NCBI GenBank assembly: GCA_033032175.1
Contig: CM065321.1
Coordinates: forward strand, 17,506,501 to 17,570,500
From: Saturnia japonica
Taxonomy: Eukaryota; Arthropoda; Insecta; Lepidoptera; Saturniidae
Direction of reading: 5' to 3'
Length of the DNA: 64,000 nt
Shown here: in pieces, positions 35,073 through 48,615 of the stretch
Layout of the letters: each line of letters opens with the position of its first letter
Numbering within the stretch: position 1 is the stretch's first letter
Translations under genes and position numbers: made by a program
Notes under the pieces: generated by a model
Databases searched by the model: none
The model's input: only the letters and a program-made list of their open reading frames with translations
Told to the model about the DNA's origin: nothing

Positions 35073-35746
35073 ACAGATCAAACGCGTTCGCTCAAAGCTT
35101 TTCGCGATATAAACATCAACTCATGTAATTTCCCCCACACGCGTATTTATACTCCCTCTAGCCACGTACTTCTTCTATTTACACGACGACTTTTCTCGAT
35201 ATATATGCATAATTACGTACATAAATTCCTTATTGTATGATTATCACAACGAGAGGCAAGCTTTAATCACACTCTACTACGACAGAGAAAAGTGTTGATA
35301 ATTCTTGGAAAATGGAGGATAATTTAACATTTATACCTTTGTTTATGGAATAATGTTACTTTGTAATATAGTTTTGTTAAACAGTAGTATTATAAGGCGC
35401 ATAATTACAATATAGGCATAATTGACTTTAAAAAGTCTGATATAAGTTAAAATCCAGGCAAACATTATCGGCTTTACTTTGTAAGACAAAGTAATAAATG
35501 TGAAAAAACTATTACTAGGAGCTCAGTGATATTGAGCGGACATTGCTTTCAAAGTATTGTTTGGGTGAATCATTGTATGAATGATAGTGATGTCAAGCAC
35601 AAAATTATAATAAGAAGTAACGTTAATCGGTTTTACTGTGAGCTATTCTAAATGAGAATTTTGCTTTTTAAATATTTTGTAGGGTCTAAACGAAATAAAG
35701 ATTATTTGACTTAAACTCAGTGTAAATATTACGTAAGTAATAAAAT
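35073..35746. other. AT-rich gene-free stretch
   Basis: Nothing recognised beyond continuation of the open frame noted at 35001. Confidence 0.4.
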
Positions 35747-35885
35747 CCATACTGATATATAAATGTGAAAGTAACTTTGTCTGTCTGTTACATTTTCACG
35801 CCTAAACCACTGAACCAATTTTAATAAATATTGGTATAGAGATAGATTGGATCTTGGGAAAGGACATAGGGTACTTTTTGTAGCG
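35747..35885 (+). repeat. Dispersed lepidopteran-type repeat
   Basis: Reads 'atccatactgatatataaat', then 'actttgtctgtctgttacat', 'aaaccactgaaccaatttta' and 'gggaaaggacatagggtact', a pattern I know as a very common repeat terminus in Lepidoptera. 35886-36589 adds nothing recognisable. Confidence 0.55.
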
Positions 35886-36589
35886 AAAATAAAACTTTGG
35901 AAAAGGAAATGAAAATATGTAAGAGGGAAATATCAGCTTCCATGACAACCAGTGATTTATTGACAGTGTTATACTTAATAAGAAATGTATTGTATTGCTA
36001 ATAATTACCTATTAAATAATAGTCCAGTATTATTTTTAAGATAGGCTGAAGTGTTTTTAAACTATTTAACTAAGCTGTACGGCATAACTGCTGTTTTATT
36101 TTATGTGCTGTCAAACCGCGGCTCGCGGGAATTTACACATTCTAAGCGATGTACCTATTGTAAATTATCTGAATTATACAGTTTTGCTACAAGTGAATTA
36201 TTTCATTGTGTTATTCCACATGTGATGAAAATAAAACTTGGGTGAAAGTTTGTATGAAGAACCCATTCATATTTATGCTTTTGGTAAGAAAGGAATAAGA
36301 TGGGTTCCACGTTTTTCAAAAACCTTTCCGTAGGCCGGTATAATAAGGTATGATTTTAATTATTTTTGAAGTTTTATTGGGAGGGTTAATGTGTTGGATT
36401 CATATTGACATATATTGAATACCATACAAACAGTAATAATCCCCATCTATGATTTTCTTTTGGTTTGTCGTATTCCGAAATCAGCCGGTGCATATGCAGG
36501 GTGGTAGGGATTGCGACCACAATACACATAGTGATAAACCCATCTATGATTTTCTTTTGTTTTTTTTTTTGGTAATAATTAAATAAAGC

Positions 36590-37340
36590 TATCTATATTA
36601 ATAAATCTGTAGTCCTGTCTGTACTTTTAATATTTTTCAAAAATTTCCCGATACGCATATTATATGCACGATACTGATCACGAATATGCCATTAAATTTA
36701 TTTTTGTCCGTCAGTCTGTCTATTTTTATGTCCGGATTTAACTCAAAAACGACTTGACCGATTCTCATGAAATTTTGTACACCGGATGCTTATATCATCG
36801 GTCAGTTGATAGGGTATAAGAAATTTAAATATTACTTTTAGATAATATAAAAAAAAAATCGTTAATTTATTTATGTATACGGGAAGTATAAGTCATTCTA
36901 TGAATGGCGAGTAATGAGAACTTTCAATAAAACGTTTGGGAACCGTAATTTTTTTTTTTTTTTTTTTTTTTTTAATTTTTGATTTTAATAATGCTTAACT
37001 CTTTTGATGAAAATTTATACATGGAAAGTCTAACTATTTACAGAGTTAATGGGCTATAAGAATTCTCAATACTACTTCTAGTTATAAAAAAATAATAATT
37101 CAAAAAGTTTAATTTTCATAAATTCTCAAACGATTCTGATCAAATTTTGTAGACGGGAAACATACATCATACTATAATTGAGAGGCTATATGAATTGTTA
37201 ATAATGCATTAGAAATTGTTAATTAGAATAATAGTTTTCAACCGATTTTGATGAAAATTGTACACGAAAAATACATGCCACTCCTCAATTCATACGGCAT
37301 ATGAGTTGTCAACAATATGAGTAAGATTAAAAAAGATTGA
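36590..37340 (+). repeat. Dispersed repeat, shared with 2.1 kb
   Basis: Starts like 2095-2350 and then gives several diverged, internally similar blocks with the theme 'ccgattttgatgaaaattgt' (near 36760, 37010, 37135, 37240). It is either a tandemly decayed element or several insertions. A long poly(T) run lies at about 36949-36973. Confidence 0.5.
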
Positions 37341-40235
37341 AATAATTATTGCGTAGTAACAAACAACACCGCTAGTAATATATAAAATTTAGACAATAAG
37401 TAATACAAGTTATCTTTAGATAATTACAAATTGATCATTTATTTTTTTCACCTTCAAAGTCAAAATTAAAAGGCGAAAAAAAATAATTAACAATGTTTTA
37501 TAATTTTTTGGAAGGTTGTAGTTGGATGAACTTTTTAAAAATTGTTTTATTTTCAGGTGAAATAAAAAAAAAGTTTTATTGGGGCTATATTAAAATATAT
37601 GTATTATTTATACTTATAAGTTAACATCGTAGGTAAATAAATGTACAAAATTGGAGCAAGTTCTAAGTACATGGTGACCTGAAAGTTCTTGAATTCAATA
37701 AAATAAACAGATCGTATATTTTGCAAAGTCGTCTGGATTGTTCCAAACTATTCTTATGTTCATATAACTTTGTACTCACCACACAAAGCAATATAACGCT
37801 CTATTACAATTTTTTTTTTCGTATTTTTTATCACCTTCCTATTTTATCACTACTAATAAATAATAATCTCCAAGCTACGTAGTTATTGATAATAAAACCT
37901 AGATTGTAGACGTGCTCTCAAATAGACATCGTGGTAACGCATAAGGCGTTTCGTAACACAATTTCATAATGAAGATGATTTTTACATAGTTCAATTGTTA
38001 AATATATTGTCCCATACGCCAGATTTTCATAAAGATTTTACTCTTCACAAAAAGGTCAGCCTCATTTTAGGATTTGAAGCATCGTATTCTATAAATATAA
38101 TATATATGTTCACATAATTATATATTTCCTGGTATTTATAAGTTAGGTTATAAATTCCCTTATAATTTAGTTATTCTGTGACATAAGCCAACCACAAATG
38201 TGCTCAGGAAAATAAATTTATAAAATGAGTGTACTATAGGTACAAAACACCTAGGGTGCTACGACTAAGGTGTATTAATACGTAGCCGTAGCGAGCTACT
38301 CCGTAGCGGGAGTGTAACTAGATTCAGATGCATTGACACGCGATTTCAAAGAAAACCTTCTAAAACACTAATATTTCAGAACGAGTGAGGCGCCACCACC
38401 TCACTTATCTTCGATTCTTGATTTTCTTTATATTCTTGCCATTTTAATTTCGACCGCAACGTTAAAACTACAAAGTTCATTTTCATTCTTGAACTAGTTT
38501 GTTACGTTTGATCATATACGTATCGTTTTGAAAATCAACTTTATTATTTAAACATAGGATTGTGTTTTACATGTTTGTTGATTGTATCAATTTCTCACCT
38601 ACACAATTCAGTATCGGCTCTTTCACACGCCTTTGTTCCTAATGTTCATTACGTATTCCCTCCGCTGATATCGTGGTTTGATATAAATTTTATAGGTTTT
38701 ATTGTTGGCTTGTATGGACTGTTTGTTTTTGTGATCGCTATGAGTGCTCGCCTCAATTAGAGATGTGTCCGACATACATACACTTTATTAACAATGTATT
38801 ATATAATTTTATTATTGTCTTATATTTCGTGAGCTTATAGCCTAGGCATCACATCTCGATTTACTTTATATGTTCGAGATATTTCAGAGATTAACCTAAT
38901 AAAATAAAATATCACTATTCCTGACATCACATTAATCTTATTAAACCGACAGTGTTTACTCATGGACATTGTAGTTTGATCATAATTATTACATACTATA
39001 GCTCATAAATGATATAAATTAAATTATCAAAGCAGTTAAATAATAAAAATAGCAATTGTATTTTTAAATAACATTTTATAATTATGTTATTCAGTCTTTT
39101 TTCATACGAGTTGACATAGACCTGTCCCACAATGTCATTCAAGAAATATTATGTTAACACTGTAAACAAATAGGTAAATAAAATTGTGCGCGAAAATGTG
39201 ATAAACAGGTCTAGATTTATTCTGAACATTTGATTATGAAAAGTACTTATCATTTTGGAATGTCGTAAGAGTCGTAACAGCCCTTCATGACGTAATATTA
39301 TGTTAATAGTATTCTTTATCAATTATTTATTGTTATTTGTCTATTCCAGTAAGAGCTTCAATAAGAGATTCGTTTTTTGTTTCTAATATTATTCAAATAA
39401 TATGTAAATGAAAAAAAAATCTTTATTTTCTTTTCATTAAATTACGCGCTGGAACCTCAACGAATTTACAAGGTATTTTTATCTGCGGCAGCCTCAACTG
39501 CAAATTCCGTCCTGCTGTATAACAAAGCAGGTAATGCTAAGTGCGGGTTGGTAAGTAACTCAACGGGATTACAACACGCATATAGTAATAAATCTGTGAC
39601 AGTGATTCTCTTTTCGTTTGTCGTGTTTCGTGATTAGTGTATGCTGCCGAGAATCTTGCGGACCAGCCACAGAATATTAGTGGCGAGTGCCGTTAAATTG
39701 CCAATCTCTCGTTGATCTTCGTTGTTTATGGATAGTAATATAGTTACCATCAGTTCAGTGTCAATACCTTTACTTACTGTTCGGATAAAAATATACGAAG
39801 TTTATTGAATAATGACGTGTAGGAGCTACTCAAAAATGTACTAAATATTTATAAGCAGTATTATCATAATCCCGCGATAACATCAAACGTGCAGCGACTT
39901 AACTGATCAGAATAAAACACTTTACTTTCAATCCGACGCACATGCGGTTCCGTACTCGTATCCAATATAATGACTCGTCTTGGTTGGGCTGAGGACTGCG
40001 CTCAGTCTGTGAGACATTGTCAATGCGCTAGAGAAATACTTCCAAATTATTATTTATAGATATTCATGATATATTTTGGCAATGAAATGAGTGCGTGTTT
40101 ATTGTCCTGCTATACAATTTACTAGTCACTGCTCTTAGAGTCTATCATTTAGATACTATAATTGATTTGAACGTTTTATAAATAGATGCGTTTATCTAAC
40201 TAAAAGCAATTTGAAATCATTACGAATTTTGTTAT
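37341..40235. other. AT-rich gene-free stretch
   Basis: No gene. 38240-38320 has a GTAGC/CTACG-rich segment ('acgtagccgtagcgagctac') with self-complementary parts. 39470-39560 is mildly GC-rich and contains 'gggttggtaagt', a donor-like site without a supporting frame. Confidence 0.4.
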
Positions 40236-40395
40236 CAGCATGTTGAAACAAAAGAGATAGAGAATCACAACGTAAGGCGGCAACTCTGTTGTCAAAAAAG
40301 GATAAAAGTTTCTTTTCGCTCACGCCGCCGGTATCAAGTCGAAAGTGAACTAAGGGCAATTGCCCACCAATCACCATTGCATCTAAAGAGCGTCA
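40236..40395. repeat. 160-bp dispersed repeat, copy 2
   Basis: Collinear with 19895-20055; see that entry for the shared blocks. This copy is the more GC-rich. Confidence 0.6.
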
Positions 40396-43300
40396 ATACA
40401 GTAATTCATTAAACGAAATTAACCCTATAATATTACAAATAAGATGATTCTTCAGATGCTGCTGATAGTATAAGGACATAACATATATTATTTCAGAAAT
40501 TTCCCAATTTTTTTTTTATGTGTTATCCTTTACTAGCAGTATCCCGCGGCTTTGCACGCATTAATTATACGGATATTAACTTCGTTTCATAATTTTATGT
40601 TTACTAATAGTAGGTAATGATAATTTTTCTGGCCAAAGAGTTCAGAAATAGCATAAACTTCTTCCCTTGTACAACATTTCATAGAAATCAGTGAACACAT
40701 TTTTGAGTTAAATCAGGCAGATAAAAATATTTTCATGTCATATTTGTGATCAATTTCATTTATAAAAGATGTCGTTCAGGAAATCTGAAAAAAATCACTT
40801 GTGCAGACAGACCTACAGACTAATTAATATAGGTGAATAACGTAGATATAAAAGTAATTCTTACTTTTTTTTTCTGTCCGGAACAAAACAGAGAGAAAAT
40901 GTGCTTCTTGACCTCAATATGTGGGATCAGGGTACCTTTCATGCTGTGTTATCCAAACCTGGGAGTACTGACGACCTTTCGGTATACAACTTCATTGATT
41001 GTTACTTAAAATAAAATGTGTTCATTTAACTAGGCCGACGTAACCCAAAGGGTTAAAGGCCATAAAACAAAGAATAAAAACAAAAAAAAAATGTTTTGGT
41101 ATGTTAGCGTACAGACAACTGAGAGATATTTTTTTGTAGTATTATTGACTGTATCTTTTATGGATAAAGTAATAAATGCTTTGGAACTGAATAGTTGTTA
41201 CCAAAGCCTAAGATATTGGACAAGAGACTGTTCCTGTCGATAAAGACAGGAAGTGGTGGGTTCGAGGTGACAAGATCCGAGAAGCCAGTTTGAGTTCGAT
41301 GTCGGAACGTATTGGTTTGAGCCATGAAAATAGTTCTATTGGCGAGTTTATTACAGCTAAAATCTTCCTGGCACAAGATGAAGTTAGCCGTCAATGATAT
41401 AATGTGAGTTCAGTGTCATCATGTTTTTCTCAAGGGGAATAAATATTCGAGATATTATTTTACGTCTTAGAGGTATGACCTCTTACGTGGTTTTCCAAAA
41501 TGCATAAAGATTCTCTTAACAGTGTTTGTAGGGACGAATGCAATGGCACGCTACCGATTTCAGTGGACGTAAAATAACGAAAAATTTATTGTGTGCAGTA
41601 TTTTAATTTCAACTAGTAAAATAATTTCATTTTGATGACAACTGTTAAGACTCTGCGCGTTCAAAGGTTTTCAGTTGCGTGAAGTTCGTGCGGGACCAAC
41701 TTCACGTCGTTGATGTTCATTATGAAACATGCCCAAGTCTATCTTGGAGGTTTGTTCAGAGACAGTGTTTATTAAAATTAAAGAAGATACGCAAGCGATA
41801 CGTACACCCACAGTGTAAACGGCTTTGAAACATATAAAATAATTATATTAAATATACTGCAGCCATAGGGTCACAGAATAGTCTGTACACTTTATAAATA
41901 TAGACATTTTATAATCGTGTTATTACCAGAGTGCCAATGTGTGTGTGTGTGTCTGTTTTTTTTTTTGTGTACTTACAGGGTAATTACCGTCACACTTATT
42001 CACACATATTAAAGTATAATAATAAACTGGCAGCTTCTGAAACATGAAAGATTGAAGTTAATCAAGTGAAGTTAACCACATGTTCCTTATGTATTTATCA
42101 TATTATATTACCACAAACGCCGCTATGCTTGTATGATGCTTGTGATCCAATCTGTTACGAGCGTGGACTTAATTAGTCTGTCCGCTTATTATTTTTTTCA
42201 CAATATTCTTGATTTTTGTTCAGTATATCGCACTATGTGGTTATGAGATGGACTGATCATTAAAGTCTTAAATACATTTTTCTGATTGTTATAGAAATCT
42301 TTAAAAAGTGTAAAAAACGCAGTTTTCACGGCCCGTTGTAATCTGTAGGTGTAAGAGGTTAGATATTAGCCGCAGAGGCGTGGCGTAGCGCAGCGAGGTC
42401 GGGCGCGAACCTAGCTCTAGTACTCCGTTGGCGGGAAACGACTACAGCTCGGTTATCCTTGCTAACTCGGATCATGTTATGAAGTTTTTATTGCTTTTTC
42501 ACTTAACCGTATCTCTTTCATAATGATAATGTGTCACCGGTGTTAATATCTACTGTGTATGAAACTATACTAATAATTTAGTATATACACTGTTATTATG
42601 AAGAAGTAAATTTGTAATTATGATTGTATTATTTAATCTCTACATCGATCCAATTCTAAAAATTCTTTCCCTCATAGAAAGCTACGTTCAGGCCAATGGA
42701 TTATAAGCTATATTTAATACTTAGTGGGTTTGATATTGATATGTAAGACATCGAAAGGATAGTTTATGAAAGGTAATGAATATGGCATAATCAATAATAC
42801 TATATTCAGATTTTTTTAAAGAAAAAGATGATTTTCTATTTAAGCGCATGGCGACGTGTTGCCACACTTTATCCCATGTTTCGTACTATAATATAGCGTG
42901 GCCTCGCCAGCAGTTGGCCTGACCGCCGCATTAGATGTTACATTTATCAAAAATAAAAAGCACAGAATACATTTTGAAATTTTTATGAGATATTACCGAT
43001 TTTCTAAGGCCTACTTATGCAACATTAGTGCTAGGTGTATACAATTTTATAAAAATACAATCACTTAGGACATTATATGCATTACTTGAACACTTTAGTA
43101 TCTAAATCAAGGGTATATTTACAAACCATTTTTAGACGATATCCCCGATCAGAATGTGTGGTAGCTGTAGGCAAGTCCTGAACACCATTCTAAGAGTGAC
43201 TTGACAATATCTCCCTAAACCTCTGGAAGGACTTTGTACATGTATAGGTGCGTATTTATAAAAGGTTTTATGTTTTTACTGACATTCAGATAGATATAGT

Positions 43301-43430
43301 TCTGATTATTAAAATTAAGTTATTATACTTAAAAATATGTATCGTAACTAAATAGATAAATAAAAACCAAAAAAAATATTTAACAAAAGCTTTCAACGAA
43401 ATTTCTTTATTGAAAAAGAGTGAAGAAAAA
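40396..43430. other. Gene-free stretch with a repeat fragment
   Basis: 40530-40850 resembles the 14037-type repeat ('tatcccgcggctttgcacgc'). (GT)n is at about 41939-41952. 42370-42475 is a CpG-rich patch without a frame. 41158-41394 (minus) is an open frame with no recognisable protein. Confidence 0.4.
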
Positions 43431-43736
43431 ATGTTTTCGAGAAATAAACAATGTATTAAATCAGTTCGCAGTAAGTCTAGAGAAGCCGTATTCTCGGTAT
43501 CGTATGACGAAATACTTATTTTTATACGTAATTTATCCAGACCGAGTCCGTCTGTTTACCTAGATCTTTTCAGACAATTTTGTTTTGGTATTACGGTGAA
43601 TTATTTCAAATGTCTTGATTTCTGTCGCGCTGTGCTCAAGATTAAATTTGTTTTTATACATTTCACAAAGCCGCTGATGGAGGTATTCGGCTTTTTCTTA
43701 TCTTCATTGTTTATCAAGATTCAAGATTGCATTTGA
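43431..43736 (+). CDS. Hypothetical 101-residue frame
   Basis: ATG at 43431 to TGA at 43734-43736. The peptide has a basic N terminus (KSVRSKSREAVFSVSYDE), an SRPSPSVYLDLFRQF block, and a hydrophobic C-terminal half that could hold one membrane segment. I recognise no family. No promoter or splice signals are evident, and the sequence is AT-rich. It is the longest ATG frame not explained by a mobile element, but chance is a serious alternative. Confidence 0.17.
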   Translation: MFSRNKQCIKSVRSKSREAVFSVSYDEILIFIRNLSRPSPSVYLDLFRQFCFGITVNYFKCLDFCRAVLKIKFVFIHFTKPLMEVFGFFLSSLFIKIQDCI

Positions 43737-44789
43737 CACATTGATTGTCTAGATATGAGCAGAACACCTGTTATATAAAAGTAATAATATAAACATATAT
43801 CATAATTTTTTGTTTTTTTATTTGGTAGTTTTTAGTTTTAGTGTAATGCACTATAATTTGATCAAGGTTTTGAGATGTTTTTCCTTTGACTCCAAACCCG
43901 TAGCTTGTATCAAAAAGCCACACCCTAGCACGTATTAGTTTATATCTTCAAAACTACTGAACCGGTTTTGATAAAACTTGCACTGTTCCCCAAGTTGAAG
44001 TAAATGTATGGCTCCAATCCGATTAATTATTTTGGAGAAATGCATGGATAAACATATATGTACATATGTACATACACCTATAAAATTTTGTATATTTGTT
44101 TGGAATCCCTAATAGATTATCATATGTGAATATTTTGCAGACCCAAGATACATAAGTTTATTGTTTATTTTTATTACTAATTTTTAATTAGTCATATTTT
44201 TATAGTTTCTAATTTTCTAATTACTTTTTAGTCAAATTATTTGTGTGGAATTAAATAAAGCTTTATTGTTATTATTATTAGTAAATGATCGGTTATTTTG
44301 AATAACACAAAATATTTAAATAAATAAATAAATAAAACACCTTCAATAAAGTATTTAAAATCTTATGATGCAATTAAAAAATATATGGTAGTATAACACT
44401 ACAAAAATAAATATGAAACATTATTTTCAAGTTTGACATTAGTAATTGTCAATTTACTCCGTAGGAATAAAAAATGCAATAGGTATAATTTGTATAAAGA
44501 TTTCTGATCTTAAACCTTTCTAATACATCGATGTTAGTTTTGCCACCAAAGTGATCATCTGATTTAAAAAGGGTGATAGTTTGCAAATCTCAATAAATGT
44601 TTCATTTTTTTACAATTTTAATTCCTCAACGTTTCTGCTAGAAGCGCCACTAGATATTTGAAACAAAACAAAACGTTAAATCTTATTAGAAAACTACCAA
44701 AATTTGTACTAGTTCCTCTTCACCGGGTAACTATCTCTCTCTATCTATATCTCTTTGCATCTATTTCTGATTTTTAAAATATACTTAAA
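43737..44789. other. AT-rich gene-free stretch
   Basis: 43940-44080 has 'ttcaaaactactgaaccggt', typical of the retroposon-tail repeats. The rest is AT-rich, with (TAAA)n near 44320. Confidence 0.4.
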
Positions 44790-45239
44790 ACTAGCTGTGC
44801 CCGCGGCTTCGCTCACGTGGACTACAGAAGTCCCGCGCGAATATTGTTTTAAGACAAACATGCTAATTGTATATTCTTCCAAACATTTTTTTAGGTTGTT
44901 TAGAACATTATTTGCTATATCTCTTAAGATTTACTCAGCGTAAGCCATTTAAGCGCTAGAATTGATTCACCATGACCATTTTTTTTTTATTTGTGCGGAA
45001 CCCAAATTATTTTTCTAAAATAAAAGTAGCCTAAGTTACTTCCTATAAATTCAGCTATCTTCCAGTGAAAGTTCCGTCAAAATCGATCCAACCGTTTCGG
45101 AGATTACAAAAGACAGACAGACAAAAATAAAAAAAAATGGACTTTTTGTTATAGGTATCGTATATACTTTTATATGCATTTAGTAAAAAGCAGTTGTTTT
45201 GAAATTACAAACAGACACTTCAATTTTATTAATTGTATA
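44790..45239 (+). repeat. Dispersed repeat with 'tgcccgcggct' head, copy 2
   Basis: Collinear with 14037-14495 over about 450 bp and better preserved at its head ('actagctgtgcccgcggctt'). Confidence 0.72.
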
Positions 45240-45989
45240 GAGGGTCTACCTACAATCAGCATTATCCACTACACTATTCTAAAGCTAATCTAAATCTTTA
45301 GATATACATAGACTGATCACAAATCAAGAAGTGCAGAAAGGGATCACAAAAACAAGCCTTTGACCGCGTATATGGTGGTTGGATTTAGACGAATACAAAA
45401 GTAATGTCTTATGATCGCGCTATCAATGCTTTCTCGTGTACTGTTCAGTTGGATATATCTAGTTTGGCGACACTGGATTAATCATTTCATGATTTTATTC
45501 GATACACAAGTAACATTTTTGCTGCTATAATTTAATAGCACAGACTTTTTTCAAATAATCAATATTATTTTTCTGTGCGACTCTATCAACTATTTTAAAA
45601 ATGGGGCGGCTTTTTATAAAGTCACTTACTGCTAAACGGTATTGTTTGAAACTTGTCCTTTAAACTGAAATGAATTTTCTTGTCATGTACATTTTATACA
45701 AGATTAAAATGATAATTGAGTGTCTGACCTCGTCTGACACGCTTTCAAATACGTTTATTAAATTTGTTAAATAGTTTTGGCATATTTTAGAAAAACCTGA
45801 TTATGTTAGTGTTCTATTATTTTGTGTTGGGTTGCTCCTTTAAAAAAGCTATTTGATAATATTATCTTGTTAAAACTTCGACCGTTTTGTTTTGAAATTG
45901 CATAAAAATATATAAATTTCTATAGAATAAAAAAGAGTAGAAATGATTTTTATTTTATTTTTTATATATATTTACGTACACACATAAAT

Positions 45990-46480
45990 CACGCCTCTTT
46001 CCCAATGGGGTAGACAGATACCACGTCCTTCCATTTGCTACGATCCTAGCATACATCTTTCGCTTCTTCAATATTCACCAATCTTTTCATGCGTGCTCAT
46101 CGGTTTAGAGTACTCTTGATCTGATCTTTCTTCAGAACGTCCCCGATTTGATCATTGATCGTTCGCCGAGGTTTTCCTCTTCCAACGCTCCTATTCAAAA
46201 CTCGCCTTATAAATTTGTTTAGTTATTCCTCTTTCATTCATCCTCTCAACATGTCCAAACCATCTAAGCATCCCTTTCTTAATCCGTGTGACTATATCTT
46301 CTTTTACACCACAAAGCTCTCTTATCACACTATTTCTTATCCTGTCACTCAATTTCACTCCTAACATACCTCTTAGCGCTCTCATTTCTACTGCATTTAT
46401 TTTACATTCATGTTTTTTCTGTCACACCCAGCTTTCACTTCCGTACATGGGTGCTTGAACTAATACTCCTCTATGCACAG
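45990..46480 (-). pseudogene. RTE-clade LINE reverse transcriptase, 3' fragment
   Basis: Minus-strand remnant of the C-terminal part of an RTE-type non-LTR retrotransposon polyprotein, which copies its own RNA at a nicked target site. Visible landmarks in order: MYGSESW, EMRALRGMLGVKLSDRIRNS, ELCGVKEDIV, KGMLRWFGHVERM and TKQIYKASFE (46385-46191 is one open frame), then degraded sequence ending 'ytlPHWERGV'-like near 46000. Stops occur on both sides (for example before KKHECKINAVE and after KASFE). The endonuclease and the catalytic fingers/palm are absent, as in most 5'-truncated LINE copies. Confidence 0.85.
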
Positions 46481-46620
46481 CCAGACGAAACTTCGTAAAA
46501 ATTCTCAGGCTGTTCATAAAGGTGCTCATATTAACACAGTTGTCGATATTAATTGTCACAGGCAGAGTTAGGGAATGAATCTGAATAGCCTCCCTAAGTA
46601 TAACGTCATATTATATTCTG
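46481..46620. other. Spacer
   Basis: AT-rich DNA between the RTE relic and the possible promoter. Nothing recognised. Confidence 0.4.
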
Positions 46621-46725
46621 TATAAAATAGCTATAAATAAATGAAAGCTCGCTCAGTCCGCACTCGTTCGGTTCCGAGGAACTTCTAAAGTCCGCGGGCG
46701 AGCAGGCGGGGGTAGCGGGGGTGAG
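46621..46725 (+). promoter_or_regulatory. Possible core promoter with short first exon
   Basis: Two TATA-like boxes (tataaaatag at 46621, ctataaataa at 46631) are followed by TCAGTC at 46653-46658, matching the arthropod initiator TCAKTY with A+1 at 46655. About 65 bp of GC-rich DNA follows, ending 'gcggggGTGAGAT', a good donor context near 46720. The order TATA, initiator, GC-rich leader, donor is what an insect gene with a non-coding first exon shows. The TATA spacing is not ideal (-34 and -23), and no coding exon was located downstream. Confidence 0.3.
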
Positions 46726-47978
46726 ATCCACGTAACTTATCTAATAACCCTCCTTACTGCTAACTATGGCTGCGCTTTCAAATGTCGCGATTTAATTAGC
46801 TCATCCCATTAATTAATCATTTTGCGTTTGCATTTTTTTTTTTTTTTTTTTCTAAAAACAGAATCTCTTTTATTATTTGTTGTTAAAATTAATGTTAACT
46901 TTCTAGAGTACCGTTGCCCCGCGGCTCCGTACTCGTGTATTACGTAGAAATTATTTTTGTCTTGTAATTTTATTTTTACTCATATAATATAGTGAGCCTA
47001 TCTATTGAGGTAATAAATGTACTTTCCGTGTACAAAATTTCACAAAAATCGATCAGACCGTCTTTTAGTTCAATCCGGACATATAAGCAAATAGACAAAA
47101 CATATTTGGGAACAGTGTCATGTATCACTTACTCACGCTAGAAGCGCAACATCGTTTTTTCTTAATGCAAACAATATTAATTAATAATTTCATTGCAGTA
47201 TAAGATAGTTTTTTTTTTGTAATACGATTGAAATCATTTTGGCTAAGCCAACATGCCAACTTAATTATGTATGTATGTTTGAATTTAAGAGCTGTAGATT
47301 AACTGAAATAAATATATAAATATGAGACGTCTATCGGGAAATAAGAAAACAAAATAGATATCCAATAATATTTTAAACATTTCGTCCAAATAAATATTCG
47401 TTTAAACTTAAACATACAAAGTTAATTCACCTTGGCCTGTATATAAAAGTAAAAGTCGATCCAAGCTAGATTAGCTAGATGGACGAGGTAGACACTGTCA
47501 TCACGGCGTGTAAGCGCGACCGTCGTTGTATAATTATCCACGAGAGAGAATACTCAATTAAAACAATGAACGCAGACAGTAAATTACGTTAAGCTCTCAA
47601 GATTTACTGCTCAGATGTTACAAGTAATAAATGAATATTAAATATCATTTGACGCGGGTGGGCTATTGCTTGCGGCTCACTCTGCGCTCACTGCCTACTG
47701 ATTCATCTCTTTATTATATTTCTTTTTACGCATCGAAACAGTGAAATAGGAAACCTAAACGCATACCACTAGCACGTTGTGTCATGATATTGTCTTGTTA
47801 ATATCGTGTGCAGAATAACATTGTTTGTTTGGAAAAGCTTCAAAAATATACAATATCATATTCAGATAATTGTTGATGAATTCCCAAACAAGTAAGTGTA
47901 TTAAAATTAGTTCCGCAAAAAGTAGATCCATATCAACAAACGATTATAACAGGCTATTTGACTCAGATAATGAATACA
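46726..47978. other. AT-rich stretch with a repeat fragment
   Basis: 46910-47110 resembles the 'ccccgcggctccgtactcgt'-headed repeats, with 'cacaaaaatcgatcagaccg'. The rest shows nothing recognised. If the promoter at 46.6 kb is real, this would be intron. Confidence 0.35.
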
Positions 47979-48340
47979 TCATTATTATATTAATACGTGA
48001 AGCAAAAACTTTCTACCCCCTTTTAATCGTATTGCGTGCACAGAAGACTGTGAGGTTTGGCATGGTTAAAGTTTATATGGAGAAGGAGCTCAGAAAGCTA
48101 AAATTTATCTATAATATCTGTTACTAATATATTAAATAAAATAAATTAATACTGGAAATCCTAACGTGAACAGTGCCATTGAATTTAGACCCCCCAAAAT
48201 ATTGACATTGTCACGCAATGAAGAGTGACAGCAAGTGATATAATATTCATTGTTTAGGTTCATAGTCAATGATAAATAAATCTAAATAGTCTATGATTAA
48301 AAAGTCGCTGTTCGAATTTAGATCATTGGGCGACCGCTAG
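47979..48340 (+). mobile_element. Non-autonomous Helitron-like element, copy 6
   Basis: 362 bp. Starts TC after host A (47978) and ends CTAG (48337-48340) before host T. Both termini fit the Helitron rule and the whole body matches the family; the subterminal hairpin is worn. Confidence 0.78.
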
Positions 48341-48409
48341 TATTAATATAAACACGCATATATTGTTTTACTTTAACTTTTCTAATTCTTTATAGGCCCA
48401 GCGTTTGTT

Positions 48410-48615
48410 AAATGATGATAGTAACACGCTGAGCATAATGGAGGGGCTGAGTCTCAAGTGCAGCTGCCGGAACACATCTGTATTGGCGAAAGATTTTCTA
48501 CTTGAGGGTTACAGTTAATCGGTGCTATGGTTTTATCACGATATTTTCCTTTACCGAAAGCTCACAAGATTCGAACATACGTCGATCGACGCGGTCTCCG
48601 CACCTAGCCACTAGT
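48410..48615. repeat. Two adjacent repeat fragments
   Basis: 48410-48490 carries the 'gtgcagctgccggaacac' repeat (see 20960). 48520-48615 is a minus-strand SINE-like fragment with an inverted B box, like 14930-15046. Confidence 0.45.

Noticed and set aside
36949..36973. Long poly(T) run as a transcription terminator
   Set aside because: Simple-sequence expansion within a repeat. No polymerase III gene lies upstream on the plus strand.
46155..46364. 69-codon plus-strand frame
   Set aside because: Antisense to the RTE reverse-transcriptase tail, which carries the real protein similarity.
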